From Corynebacterium sp. 21KM1197 (GTDB lineage: Bacteria > Actinomycetota > Actinomycetes > Mycobacteriales > Mycobacteriaceae), in the NCBI RefSeq assembly GCF_033783015.1, contig NZ_CP123907.1, positions 1,922,001 to 1,986,000 on the forward strand: 64,000 bases of DNA, in the 5' to 3' direction. The position numbers were made by a program, and so were the translations under genes. This document shows, one piece after another, positions 1 to 7,581 of the stretch; within the stretch, counting starts at the first letter, position 1; each line of letters opens with the position of its first letter. Under the pieces are notes generated by a model, which searched no databases, was not told the DNA's origin, and saw only the letters and a list, made by a program, of their open reading frames with translations.

Positions 1-538
1 TGGTGCCGTCCTGGACGGCGTCGGCAAGCAGGGCGGTGAGCACGTTCGTGTCGGAGGCGCTGGCGGCGTCGAGCACGCCGCGCTCGGTGGCCTCATCGCG
101 CAACTCCATGAAGTTCACCAGGTTGCCATTGTGCCCCAGGGCGATGTCCGTGCCGTTGGCGGAGGTTCGGAACATCGGCTGGACGTTATTCCAATCCGTG
201 CCGCCCGCCGTGGAATAGCGGGTGTGACCGATGGCCACGTCCCCCTCGAAGGAATCCAGCAGCATCTCATCGAAGATCTGGGACACCAGGCCCATATCCT
301 TGTACACGATGATGCGATCCCCATCGCCCACCGCGATACCGGCGGCCTCCTGGCCGCGATGTTGCAGGGCAAAGAGCCCAAAGTACGTGAGCTTGGCTAC
401 TTCCTCCCCCGGCGCCCACACCCCGAATACACCGCATTCCTCTCGCGGTGCGGTCTCCCCGCGATCATCAAGGTTCACGGGAGGCGAGACAGGGACGGGA
501 GGACAATGCGTGTTCCTAAGTGCCACGGGCAACATCAT
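1..538 (-). CDS. purF: Amidophosphoribosyltransferase PurF, N-terminal part (runs off window)
   Basis: First committed enzyme of de novo purine synthesis: it transfers glutamine amide nitrogen to PRPP to give phosphoribosylamine. Only the N-terminal glutaminase (Ntn-hydrolase) domain is in the window. The motif REECGVFGVW holds the Cys that becomes the N-terminal nucleophile after propeptide removal, followed by ALQHRGQEAAGI and GHTRYSTAG, all typical of PurF. The start is uncertain. An ATG at 538 lies 2 nt after the stop of the upstream gene and would give a propeptide of about 35 residues; a GTG at 478 would give a short propeptide like those of relatives. The family assignment is secure. 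The gene is co-oriented and tightly spaced with the sterol-carrier-like gene, so they are probably co-transcribed. Confidence 0.95.
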   Translation of the reverse strand, partial: MMLPVALRNTHCPPVPVSPPVNLDDRGETAPREECGVFGVWAPGEEVAKLTYFGLFALQHRGQEAAGIAVGDGDRIIVYKDMGLVSQIFDEMLLDSFEGDVAIGHTRYSTAGGTDWNNVQPMFRTSANGTDIALGHNGNLVNFMELRDEATERGVLDAASASDTNVLTALLADAVQDGT

Positions 539-540
539 AG

Positions 541-936
541 CTACCGCGAGCCACCCAGCCTAAACAACGGCAACCAACCGGCCACCTCGCCCGCCCTGGC
601 TCCCGACGCCTCCACCGCGCCCTCCGCGCAGGCCTGCGGGTACTCCACCTCCCCCAGCGCCAGGCGCAGCCACGTCAGCGCGTTCATCTCCACCACGTTT
701 GGCGGGGTGCCGCGCGTGTGCCGGGGCCCCTCGATGCACTGCACCGCCACGAACGGCGGCACCCGCACCTCCACCGAGTGCCCTGGCGCGCTCTGCTCCA
801 GCAGGCGCGCGGACTGCCGCACCGCCGCCGCTACCTCCGCACGCGGGGGCTTATCGACGCCCTCGGGATCGCGCACCCACCGCTGCACTGCCTCCACCGC
901 GCGGCGCGCGGCAAGGGGATCAACCTTCTTAGCCAC
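541..936 (-). CDS. Sterol carrier family (bacterial SCP-like) protein
   Basis: A 131-residue soluble protein with no signal peptide or membrane segment. It resembles the small actinobacterial 'sterol carrier family protein' that sits immediately upstream of purF in many corynebacteria and mycobacteria. Features seen are an N-terminal helical stretch rich in Arg/Ala, then VEVRVPPFVAVQCIEG, and a central NVVEMNALTWLRLALG segment that fits the hydrophobic-pocket fold of SCP2-like domains. Its biochemical role is not established in the family, and I infer only a possible lipid-binding fold. The stop is 2 nt before the possible purF ATG. The 135 bp upstream are shared with a divergent thioesterase gene and hold a near-repeat of CTTATCCC around 968-982. 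Confidence 0.7.
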   Translation of the reverse strand: MAKKVDPLAARRAVEAVQRWVRDPEGVDKPPRAEVAAAVRQSARLLEQSAPGHSVEVRVPPFVAVQCIEGPRHTRGTPPNVVEMNALTWLRLALGEVEYPQACAEGAVEASGARAGEVAGWLPLFRLGGSR

Positions 937-1071
937 CCCGGCAGTATATCTACTTGCTCTAGCCGCTTATCCCTGGCTTATCCCCGGGTTATCAGCGGCC
1001 GCCACACACGGTATGGTGGTGGGGTCTATACGGAGATAAACCCCAGTACACCCACGGAGAACACTGCTTTT

Positions 1072-2067
1072 ATGACCACCCCTGCTACCAAATCCCCCTC
1101 CGTCACCCTCCGCTTCATGGCGGCCCCCACGGACGTCCTCTTTGCCGATTCCCACGGCATTTCCGGCGGGCGCGTCCTGGAATGGATCGATAAGGCCGCC
1201 TACGCCTGCGCCACCCAGTGGAGCGGCACTTATTGCGTGACCGCCTACGTAGGCCACATTCACTTCACCCGCCCCATTCCCTCCGGGCACCTCGTGGAGG
1301 TGCGCTCCCGCATCGCCATGACCGGGCGCACCTCCATGCACATCATCAACGAGGTCTTTTCCGCCGACCCCCGCGAGGGCGTATTCACCCGTGCCTGTGA
1401 CTGCCTGGTGATCTTCGTGGCCAAGAGCCCCGGCACCGGCAAGTCCACCCCCGTGCCCACCTTCGTGCCCACCTCCGACGAGGAGTACCGCGTTCAGGAG
1501 GCCGCCCGCTCTCGCATCGCCCTGCGCAGCGCCATCGAGGCCGAGATGGAAAAGCAGACCTACGACGGCCCCTCCGACGCCCCCCGCCTGATTACCCGCT
1601 TCCTGGCCAAGCCCACCGACGTGAACTGGGGCGGCAAGGTCCACGGCGGCACCGCCATGGAATGGATCGATGAGGCCGGAACCGCCTGCACGATGGAATG
1701 GTCCGGGGAACACACCGTGGCCGTCTACGCCGGAGGCATCCGCTTCTACCAGCCCATCTCCATCGGTGACCTCATCGAGGTGGACGCGCGCATGTTGCGT
1801 ACCGACGAACGCAGCATGCAGATGTCCATTCACGTGCGCGCCGGCGACGCCCACCGAGGCCGCGGCGAACTGGAAACCGCGATCCACGCCACCGTCTCCT
1901 ACATCGCCAAGGACGTGGACGGACACGCGCTGCCCAGCCGTCAGTTCACCCCCGTGACCGAGGAGGATCAGCGACTGGCCGAGCACGCCACCATCCTGCG
2001 CAACCTGCGCGCCGAGTACTCCCCCAAGCCGCTCATTACGCCGCCGCGCGCGCAGCACGTGGACTAA
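1072..2067 (+). CDS. Acyl-CoA thioesterase, double hotdog
   Basis: A 331-residue cytoplasmic protein with two 4HBT hotdog repeats. Each repeat has a signature near its start (GGRVLEWIDKAAYACA around residue 28 and HGGTAMEWIDEAGTACT around residue 195) followed by a strand of the type VYAGGIRFYQPI. Such double-hotdog proteins (acyl-CoA hydrolase/BFIT_BACH type) hydrolyse acyl-CoA thioesters; the Asp in WID is the usual catalytic residue in each half. The same frame is open upstream from 718, but that part overlaps the opposite-strand sterol-carrier gene and is proline/arginine-rich nonsense. I therefore chose the ATG at 1072, which has a CGGAGA-like ribosome-binding site about 12 nt upstream. 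The substrate chain length cannot be read from sequence. Confidence 0.85.
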   Translation: MTTPATKSPSVTLRFMAAPTDVLFADSHGISGGRVLEWIDKAAYACATQWSGTYCVTAYVGHIHFTRPIPSGHLVEVRSRIAMTGRTSMHIINEVFSADPREGVFTRACDCLVIFVAKSPGTGKSTPVPTFVPTSDEEYRVQEAARSRIALRSAIEAEMEKQTYDGPSDAPRLITRFLAKPTDVNWGGKVHGGTAMEWIDEAGTACTMEWSGEHTVAVYAGGIRFYQPISIGDLIEVDARMLRTDERSMQMSIHVRAGDAHRGRGELETAIHATVSYIAKDVDGHALPSRQFTPVTEEDQRLAEHATILRNLRAEYSPKPLITPPRAQHVD

Positions 2068-2094
2068 ATTGTCTTTCGGGTGTGCGAGAACGGC

Positions 2095-2799
2095 CTAGCC
2101 CACCACCACGATCCACACCGCCACCAGGTGTAACACCGCCGCAATCACCGTGGCGGTGTGGAAATGCTCGTGGAAACCATAATGCCGCGCCGAACGCCCC
2201 GGCCACTGCACCGCATACATCACCGCGCCCAGGGAATACACCAGGCCACCGGCAAAGAGGAGCCACACCACCGCCGGGCTCGTTTGTGCCCACAACTGCG
2301 GTATCAGGGGCACGATCATCCACCCCAGAGCCAGGTACACCAACAAATCCACCCAACGCGGATGCTCAATCCACACCAGGCTCAGCGCCACCCCTAAGAG
2401 GGCACCGGCCCACACCACGCCCAACATCCAGGCTGCCTGCACCGGGGAGAGCGCGATGAGGCTCAACGGGGTGTACGTGGCCGCGATAAACACCGCGATC
2501 ATCGCGTGATCCGCCCTACGCCACCAAACCACCGTCTTTTCCCTGCGCCACGGGCCCCGGTGATAGGCTGCCGACACGCCAAAGAGCGCAAAGAGGCCCA
2601 CCGCGTACACACTCACCCCCAGGGCCTGCCACCAGGGCAGCGTCATCCACGCATAGGTGGACAAGACCGTGCCCGCGATGACGCTTAAGATCGCCCCGAT
2701 GAAGTGGGCTACGCCGCGCCCCGTGGGGCGTTCACCGCGATCCCACACGTAACGAGTTTGGGCTATCAGACCTTCCGGTACCGCCGTGTGCTCCACCAT
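2095..2799 (-). CDS. Haemolysin III family (TrhA/PAQR-like) membrane protein
   Basis: A 234-residue polytopic membrane protein of the haemolysin III/YqfA (TrhA) family, the bacterial branch of the PAQR superfamily. Seven hydrophobic segments are visible. The three family motifs are present: SAAYHR after the second segment, RRADHAMI with the conserved Asp/His, and HEHFHTATV near the C-terminus. These His/Asp residues form the metal site in PAQR proteins. The family has been linked to membrane energetics and fluidity, but the reaction is unsettled. The frame is open back to a GTG at 2922. I prefer the ATG at 2799 because it gives the usual family length, although neither start has a convincing ribosome-binding site. 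It converges with the thioesterase gene. Confidence 0.85.
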   Translation of the reverse strand: MVEHTAVPEGLIAQTRYVWDRGERPTGRGVAHFIGAILSVIAGTVLSTYAWMTLPWWQALGVSVYAVGLFALFGVSAAYHRGPWRREKTVVWWRRADHAMIAVFIAATYTPLSLIALSPVQAAWMLGVVWAGALLGVALSLVWIEHPRWVDLLVYLALGWMIVPLIPQLWAQTSPAVVWLLFAGGLVYSLGAVMYAVQWPGRSARHYGFHEHFHTATVIAAVLHLVAVWIVVVG

Positions 2800-3046
2800 G
2801 AGGTCATGGTACAGAGCATTTTCCACGCCGGTGTGTGACGCATGTGGTTCCCAGTGGGCTCGCAGCGGCGGGGAGGGTGACTTTTCTTGCGCTGTGGGGA
2901 CGTCGATAGTCCCACCAGTCACATAGTGGTGGAGAAAGTAGCAGACCGGCGCCCCAGGGGTAGGGCATGGCGGGTAGGTGTATTCGGAGAATAGAATGAA
3001 CGATGTTCGGGGGAATCACAGTTTCCTCGAACGCTCGATCCCTTCG

Positions 3047-3076
3047 GTGGCGCTTGTCCCCGCCACGGGTGGGGAC
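3047..3076 (+). promoter_or_regulatory. Two mutually exclusive hairpins in the leader of the small peptide gene
   Basis: GTGGCG at 3047-3052 pairs perfectly with CGCCAC at 3061-3066. GTCCCC at 3056-3061 pairs perfectly with GGGGAC at 3071-3076. The two stems share base 3061 and interleave, so they cannot form together. They lie about 50-75 nt upstream of the start of the cationic peptide gene. This is the geometry of an attenuator or translational switch, but no ligand or leader peptide is evident, and the regulatory reading is inference. Confidence 0.35.
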
Positions 3077-3124
3077 GGTGCTCGTGAAGGGCACGTCCTC
3101 TCTGAAAGAAGGGAGGTGGGAATC

Positions 3125-3256
3125 ATGGCCCTGTCGAAGAAAAGGAGCCGCCGCGAGAGTAGCAGCTCTCTACGACGACTCCTTGGGCGGGTCGCTTCCA
3201 GCGTCATCGCGGGCTACATCCGCGATGGGATTAGCTGGTTGATCGACCTCTTGTAG
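3125..3256 (+). CDS. Small cationic amphipathic peptide (43 aa), unknown function
   Basis: I do not recognise this family. The gene encodes 43 residues: an Arg/Lys/Ser-rich N-terminus (MALSKKRSRRESSSSLRRLL) and a hydrophobic, probably helical C-terminus (VASSVIAGYIRDGISWLIDL). A strong ribosome-binding site, GGGAGGTGGG, lies 5-14 nt before the ATG, and a strong rho-independent terminator starts 8 nt after the stop, so this looks like a self-contained gene. An in-frame extension to 2978 is possible but lacks such a site. A second locus at 43817 shares the start context, the stretch AAAAGGA..CCGCCGC followed by AGTAGCAGCTC, and the downstream hairpin. Cationic-head/hydrophobic-tail peptides can be membrane-active (toxin, bacteriocin-like or modulator), but nothing here proves any of these. 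Confidence 0.65.
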   Translation: MALSKKRSRRESSSSLRRLLGRVASSVIAGYIRDGISWLIDLL

Positions 3257-3263
3257 TCCCACC

Positions 3264-3312
3264 CGAGATCCCTACTTTTCCTGAAACGAGAGGTAGGGAT
3301 TCTCGCGTTTTT
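3264..3312 (+). terminator. Rho-independent terminator of the cationic peptide gene
   Basis: CGAGATCCCTAC (3264-3275) pairs with GTAGGGATTCTCG (3293-3305) with one bulged base, followed by a T-run at 3308-3312. It sits just after the stop of the 43-aa peptide. The remaining 110 bp up to the LysE-type gene show nothing else I can support. Confidence 0.85.
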
Positions 3313-3425
3313 ACCTCCGGGCGCGGAGGATACCGCCATTCTAGATCAGCCCCGCCCTCACAGCAATGGTTCACTGAGATCAATACCGCCCCCACCCTAC
3401 CCAAAAATATCTGCAACAACACACA

Positions 3426-4076
3426 TCACAGTCCAATCACCACCTCCCCGACCATCACCGCCGCCAGCACCAGCATGGCCACCCCGCCCAAGGCTTGCAT
3501 CACCACGGCGGCGCGCTCGTTGGCCCGCAGCACCCGGCGCGCAGCCAGGCTCAGGCCGGTGTACATCGCCACCACGCTCACGGTAAAAGCCATGCCCAAG
3601 GTGAACATCTGCGTGCTCACGGACCACGCGGCCTGGGTATTCACAAACTGCGGGAGCATGGCCACAAAGAACATAATCGCCTTGGGGTTGAGCAGGCTCA
3701 CGCCCATGCCCTCCCACACCGGTGAGGAGGCCTTATCGCCCCGCACCTGCCCCTGGGCCCCAGCCGTCACCCGCGCGGCGGGGCGCAGCCCCCATAGCAT
3801 CGTGGCCCCAAGGTAGGTCAGGAGCACCGCACCGCCCACGCTGATGATGGTGAACACCGCCGGGTGTTGGGTGACTATCACGCCTACCCCGGCGGCCACC
3901 ACGGCGCTCATCACCACGTATCCGGCTCCGATTCCCGCCACGGCCTGATTCACCGCCGCGCGGGAATCCGAGCCGATCACGTGGCGCAGGATAAGCCCCC
4001 AGTCCGGGCCGGGAATGCAGGTCATCAGCACGGAGATACCCCAGAAACTCAGCAGCAGCGCAATATCCATGCGCAT
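3426..4076 (-). CDS. LysE/RhtB-type amino-acid exporter
   Basis: An inner-membrane protein of about 216 residues with six hydrophobic segments. It belongs to the LysE/RhtB superfamily, which exports amino acids by proton-coupled antiport. The family N-terminal signature is visible as a first membrane helix followed by IPGPDWGLILRH, and SLLNPKAIMFFVAMLPQF is the typical central motif (LNPKA..FF...LPQF). The frame extends upstream to 4199, but that would overlap the divergent regulator. ATGs at 4097, 4076 and 4070 are all possible, and I chose 4076 for family length. The divergent Lrp-type gene is its likely regulator, the arrangement usual for amino-acid exporters. The substrate is not predictable from sequence. 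Confidence 0.85.
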   Translation of the reverse strand: MRMDIALLLSFWGISVLMTCIPGPDWGLILRHVIGSDSRAAVNQAVAGIGAGYVVMSAVVAAGVGVIVTQHPAVFTIISVGGAVLLTYLGATMLWGLRPAARVTAGAQGQVRGDKASSPVWEGMGVSLLNPKAIMFFVAMLPQFVNTQAAWSVSTQMFTLGMAFTVSVVAMYTGLSLAARRVLRANERAAVVMQALGGVAMLVLAAVMVGEVVIGL

Positions 4077-4150
4077 GAGGGTGCTAAAGCGCAGCATAAA
4101 AACCAAAGGCGCGCAGATTCCACCGCTACCTAGCGAGAACAACCACAAAA

Positions 4151-4167
4151 GTGCATAATCCTTGCAC
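4151..4167. promoter_or_regulatory. Inverted repeat abutting the Lrp-type gene start
   Basis: GTGCA (4151-4155) and TGCAC (4163-4167) form an inverted repeat with a 7-bp spacer ending one base before the ATG of the Lrp-type regulator. It lies in the exporter/regulator intergenic region. It is a candidate autoregulatory operator, since Lrp-family proteins commonly bind such sites at their own promoters. The short arms keep confidence modest. Confidence 0.4.
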
Positions 4168-4620
4168 ATGGACGAGATTTCCCGCACGATTCTTGCCACG
4201 CTTCAGGATAATGCGCGCACCACCGCCGCGGGCCTGGCCGCGCTCACCGGGGCGGCCGCCTCCACGTGCCTGCGCAGGCTGCGGGCCTTGGAGGCGTCGG
4301 GGGCGATTCGCGGCTACCACGCCGATATTGATCCCGCCGCCGTGGGCTTTTCCCTCCAGGTAATCGCCTTTGTCACCCTGGAGCGGGAGGATCGCGCCAC
4401 CATTGAGGCATTTGAAAAGGAGGTGGTGACCATCGAGCAGGTCATCAGCGCGGAGCGACTCTTTGGCGATCCCGATTATCTGCTGCGCGTGGCCGCCCGC
4501 GACCTGGAGGATTATCAGCGCCTGCGCGATAACCACCTGGGTGGCCTGCCGGGGCTAAGCAAAATCACCTCCACGATGGTCATGCGGACCCTCGTGGAGC
4601 ACCGGCCGCTACCGCTCTAG
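4168..4620 (+). CDS. Lrp/AsnC family transcriptional regulator
   Basis: A 150-residue regulator. The N-terminal HTH (MDEISRTILATLQDNARTTAAGLAALTGAAASTCLRRLRALEASGAI) is the classic AsnC-type winged helix. The C-terminal half (VIAFVTLEREDRATIEAFEKEV, then DPDYLLRVAARDLEDYQRL) is the RAM ligand-binding domain that senses amino acids. I chose the ATG at 4168; a TTG two codons earlier is also in frame. It is divergent from the LysE-type exporter, suggesting it activates export when an amino acid accumulates. Its last 12 bp overlap the convergent siderophore-interacting gene. Confidence 0.9.
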   Translation: MDEISRTILATLQDNARTTAAGLAALTGAAASTCLRRLRALEASGAIRGYHADIDPAAVGFSLQVIAFVTLEREDRATIEAFEKEVVTIEQVISAERLFGDPDYLLRVAARDLEDYQRLRDNHLGGLPGLSKITSTMVMRTLVEHRPLPL

Positions 4621-6279
4621 CCACAGCAGGGTGGAGGACCACCCCACCCGCGCGGTCCTCGCCACGCGCCACCCGGCGGCCCGCGCCGCACTATCGACGT
4701 CGCCAGCCGTGGGCACGCGGGTGCCGTCCAGGCATAGGCGCACGATGTCCTCGGCAAAGTCGTGCTCGCTGTCCTCGCCCTCGGGGGTGAGGCGGGTCAG
4801 CAGGGCCACCCGGCCGCCACAGGCCCCCAGGGCAACTAAGCACTCGGATACCTCCGTGGCGGTAGCCTGGCCGAAGGGATCGACCAGGATCACCACCCCC
4901 GCCTGCACCTCGGGGAGGTCAGCCCACGCCACCGCCCGGGCCGGGGTGCCGCGCCGGGTGAACTCCTCCGCGTACACGCGGGCACCCGGCCCGCACACCG
5001 CCACGGGGTCGCCGGAAGAAACGGCCTCCACCAGGGCGGGGGCCACCCATTGCGCGGATTCCTCGGCCTCCTCCTCCCACTCGGCGGCGTCGTAAGTCAC
5101 CGGGCGGGGCGCACCGGAGGCCAGCACCTCCTCGATACCGGCCACTGCCATCGTGCGGTGGGCCGCCACGCCCGCGAGGTGTTCGAAGAGGTGGGATTCC
5201 TCATCGGCCAGGTCGTGCGAGAGCGCGGTGAGGCGGTAGCCGGTGCCCTCCCGGGCCACCAGTTCCAGGGATTCGAGGTAGCGCAGGAGGCGCGCTAGGG
5301 CGTCCGGGGCCAGGCCCGTGGCCCGGGCGAGCACGGGTACCTCGGCGGGGCTGCGATCCGCGATCGCCGCGAACACCCCGGCGCGCATGGCGGCACGGGT
5401 GGCAAAGCCGGGCACCGGATCCAGGAGCGCCGCCAGGTGGCTAAACAGCGCGTAACCGGCGGCCTTATCCTCCTCCTTCTTCTCGGCGGGGCGGTCGCGC
5501 CAGTAGCCTGTGACCTCCAGGTTCTCCGGGGCCACGCCGCGCTCCTTGAGGTCGCGGCGGATCTGGCGGAGGCTGCCCGCCTCCCCGGCTACCCAGGCAT
5601 AGGGCGTGCCCGACAAGAAATCGGCCTGGGCCACGGCCTCGACCATGCTGCCGCCCTCGGCGCGCACCACCCAGCGCAGGTCCACCTCCGCCGAGGTGCT
5701 CAAGTCCTGAATGTGCTCGCGCCGGGCCACCTCCACGATGGCCAGGCAGCGGTGCCCGGCGGGCAATTCCTCCAGGCAGCGGCTCATCGCAGGCAGGGCG
5801 GTCTCATCGCCCACCAGCAGCAGCCAATCGGTGTGGGTGGGCAGGCGCAGGCAGTTCTTGGGGCCCGCCACCCACAGGCGATCGCCCACCTGCGCGGCGC
5901 GCGCCCATTCGTCGGCAAGCCCCGCCTCGTGGTGGGCAAAGTCCACGGTCAGCCGCCCCACCTCCGGTTCCCAGCGGCGCACGGTATAGGTGCGGAAGAG
6001 ATCCTTGACCTCCGCCGACCACTGGTTGATGCCGCGCTCGTCCGGCTCGGGGCGGGGACGCGCGCCGGTGGCGGGATCGGGGAAGATCAACCGCACGTCA
6101 TCATCGAAGCCGTCGCTGACCAGGTGGGGCACCTCGAAGCCCGCGTAGGAGTGCGCGGCCAGTTGCTCCCCTCCGAACACCACGCGCCGCATGCCGGAGT
6201 TGATCTGCTGAATCTCCAACACCTCCAACTCGCGCACGGAGATGGGGTAAATATCGCGGTCCCTGCTATTCTTGCCCAT
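4609..6279 (-). CDS. Siderophore-interacting FAD reductase fused to a methyltransferase-like domain
   Basis: A 556-residue cytoplasmic protein. Residues 1-280 form a ViuB-type siderophore-interacting protein: an N-terminal FAD-binding barrel (VRLIFPDPATG, RTYTVRRWEPEVGRLTVDF, WVAGPKN) and an NAD(P)-binding half (WLLLVGDETALPAMSRCLEE, PYAWVAGEAG). Such enzymes reduce Fe(III)-siderophores to release iron. Residues from about 290 to the end are different: a winged-helix-like part (AGVFAAIADRSPAEVPVLAR, then LLRYLESLELV) resembling the dimerisation domain of O-methyltransferases, and a Rossmann-like tail with a degenerate glycine motif (VAVCGPGAR). The extension may be catalytically dead or serve protein contact. 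The ATG follows the N-hydroxylase stop by 2 nt, so it is the last gene of the biosynthetic operon. Confidence 0.85.
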   Translation of the reverse strand: MGKNSRDRDIYPISVRELEVLEIQQINSGMRRVVFGGEQLAAHSYAGFEVPHLVSDGFDDDVRLIFPDPATGARPRPEPDERGINQWSAEVKDLFRTYTVRRWEPEVGRLTVDFAHHEAGLADEWARAAQVGDRLWVAGPKNCLRLPTHTDWLLLVGDETALPAMSRCLEELPAGHRCLAIVEVARREHIQDLSTSAEVDLRWVVRAEGGSMVEAVAQADFLSGTPYAWVAGEAGSLRQIRRDLKERGVAPENLEVTGYWRDRPAEKKEEDKAAGYALFSHLAALLDPVPGFATRAAMRAGVFAAIADRSPAEVPVLARATGLAPDALARLLRYLESLELVAREGTGYRLTALSHDLADEESHLFEHLAGVAAHRTMAVAGIEEVLASGAPRPVTYDAAEWEEEAEESAQWVAPALVEAVSSGDPVAVCGPGARVYAEEFTRRGTPARAVAWADLPEVQAGVVILVDPFGQATATEVSECLVALGACGGRVALLTRLTPEGEDSEHDFAEDIVRLCLDGTRVPTAGDVDSAARAAGWRVARTARVGWSSTLLWLER

Positions 6280-6281
6280 TT

Positions 6282-7523
6282 TTATAGTCCTTTCACGCCG
6301 GCCATGATTCTATCGGAGAGTTCGCCCAGGCAACTGAGGTTGGCAAAGCCCGGCCCCTGCCGATACCCCGCCAGGGTGGGCAGGAAGAGTCGGCCGTCCA
6401 TGCCCTCGAAGCGCAGGGTGGCGTCGATACGCTCCTCGAGATCCTGGGCGCGCACCGCCTGCCAATCCGCGGCCCCCGCCTCCCGCGCCAGGCGCTCGCG
6501 CGTGGCGGCTTCCAGGTAGGAGCCGAACCACAGCGGGGAATTGCCGCGCGCGTCCACCACCAGGTCGGCGCACACGCTGCCCTCGTAGGTGGTATCCCCG
6601 GCCTGGGTGCGCCGGTAGGTGACCCGCAGCGCGCCCTCCTCCCGCGCCACCGCGCTCACCGTGCCGCGATGGTGCTCCACGCGCCCGTCCAGCCCCACGC
6701 GCTGCTGAATCCGCACGGAATACACGCTGCGGTCGGTGCGGCCCAGCAGGTCGCGCCGGGCGGCCTCGTCCAACTGCTGCCAGCGGTACGGATCGGTGTA
6801 CAGGCGATTTTCAAACTGCCCCTCGCCGCGCGTGAAGATCGCCGCGCTGGGCGAGATCACGGTGATCTCCCCCACCCGGGTATCAATGAGCTGATCCACC
6901 ACGCTGGCCGAGGACTCCCCGGAGCCGATCACCACCACCGAGGCCCCCTCGGCGGGACGGTGTTCCCAGAAATCCGCCAGGGAGCACACCCCCGGCACCT
7001 GCGCTATGCGACGCCCACTCGACCCCGGCCCGGTGACCATGAGGCTCCGCGCGCCGAGGTGGCCTGCGGTGGTATCGACCTCCCAGGCCTCTCCCAGCCG
7101 CGCGCTGGTGACCTCGGCGGCCACCACCTCAATCCCCAGGCGATCCACCACCCATTGCAGGTAATCCGCCCACTGCTCGTGCAGCGGGGCGGGCCGACCC
7201 CGGTCTATCCAGGCACCGAACTCCCCGCGATCAATCAGGAAGGCCGCCCACCCGTGCCGGGCCAGCAACTCGTCCACCTCGGCGGAACGCTCCCCCGCCA
7301 CGCGGGTGCGGTACGGGAATCCCACATCCTTTTCCGGCGGGGTGCCCAGGCCGTGCCGGCCATCCGTCCACCCGCCGCGCGCCCGCCAGTGGCCGCCCAC
7401 CCCCAGCGGGTCCACCAGCGTCACCGAGGGGGCGGGCAACCCTAGTTCGCTCAGCACGGCGGCCTTGGCCGCCACGGCCACACCCTTGGGGCCCGCGCCC
7501 ACCACGAGTAGATCCACGGTCAT
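6282..7523 (-). CDS. L-lysine/L-ornithine N-monooxygenase, SidA/IucD/MbtG-like
   Basis: A 413-residue FAD- and NADPH-dependent enzyme that hydroxylates the side-chain amine of lysine or ornithine, the first step to a hydroxamate siderophore. The FAD site GAGPKGVAV is at residues 9-17, the NADPH site VIGSGESSASVVDQL at about 200, and the substrate-side signature NRLYTDPYRW follows. DLVVDARGNSPLW near the C-terminus fits the ATGY-type motif region with Asp-Ala-Arg instead. The gene lies between the NRPS (58 bp upstream) and the siderophore-interacting protein (2 nt downstream). Lysine versus ornithine preference cannot be settled by eye; the neighbouring IucB/MbtK-like acetyltransferase is compatible with either. 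Confidence 0.88.
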   Translation of the reverse strand: MTVDLLVVGAGPKGVAVAAKAAVLSELGLPAPSVTLVDPLGVGGHWRARGGWTDGRHGLGTPPEKDVGFPYRTRVAGERSAEVDELLARHGWAAFLIDRGEFGAWIDRGRPAPLHEQWADYLQWVVDRLGIEVVAAEVTSARLGEAWEVDTTAGHLGARSLMVTGPGSSGRRIAQVPGVCSLADFWEHRPAEGASVVVIGSGESSASVVDQLIDTRVGEITVISPSAAIFTRGEGQFENRLYTDPYRWQQLDEAARRDLLGRTDRSVYSVRIQQRVGLDGRVEHHRGTVSAVAREEGALRVTYRRTQAGDTTYEGSVCADLVVDARGNSPLWFGSYLEAATRERLAREAGAADWQAVRAQDLEERIDATLRFEGMDGRLFLPTLAGYRQGPGFANLSCLGELSDRIMAGVKGL

Positions 7524-7581
7524 TCATGCTCCTTCTGGTTGCTTTTCTGTTGAATTGAGATGGCTTCTTTCCCTCCCGGCA

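Noticed and set aside
718..1071. Upstream extension of the thioesterase gene
   Set aside because: Overlaps the sterol-carrier gene on the other strand and encodes Pro/Arg/His-rich sequence; the ATG at 1072 begins the conserved hotdog protein.
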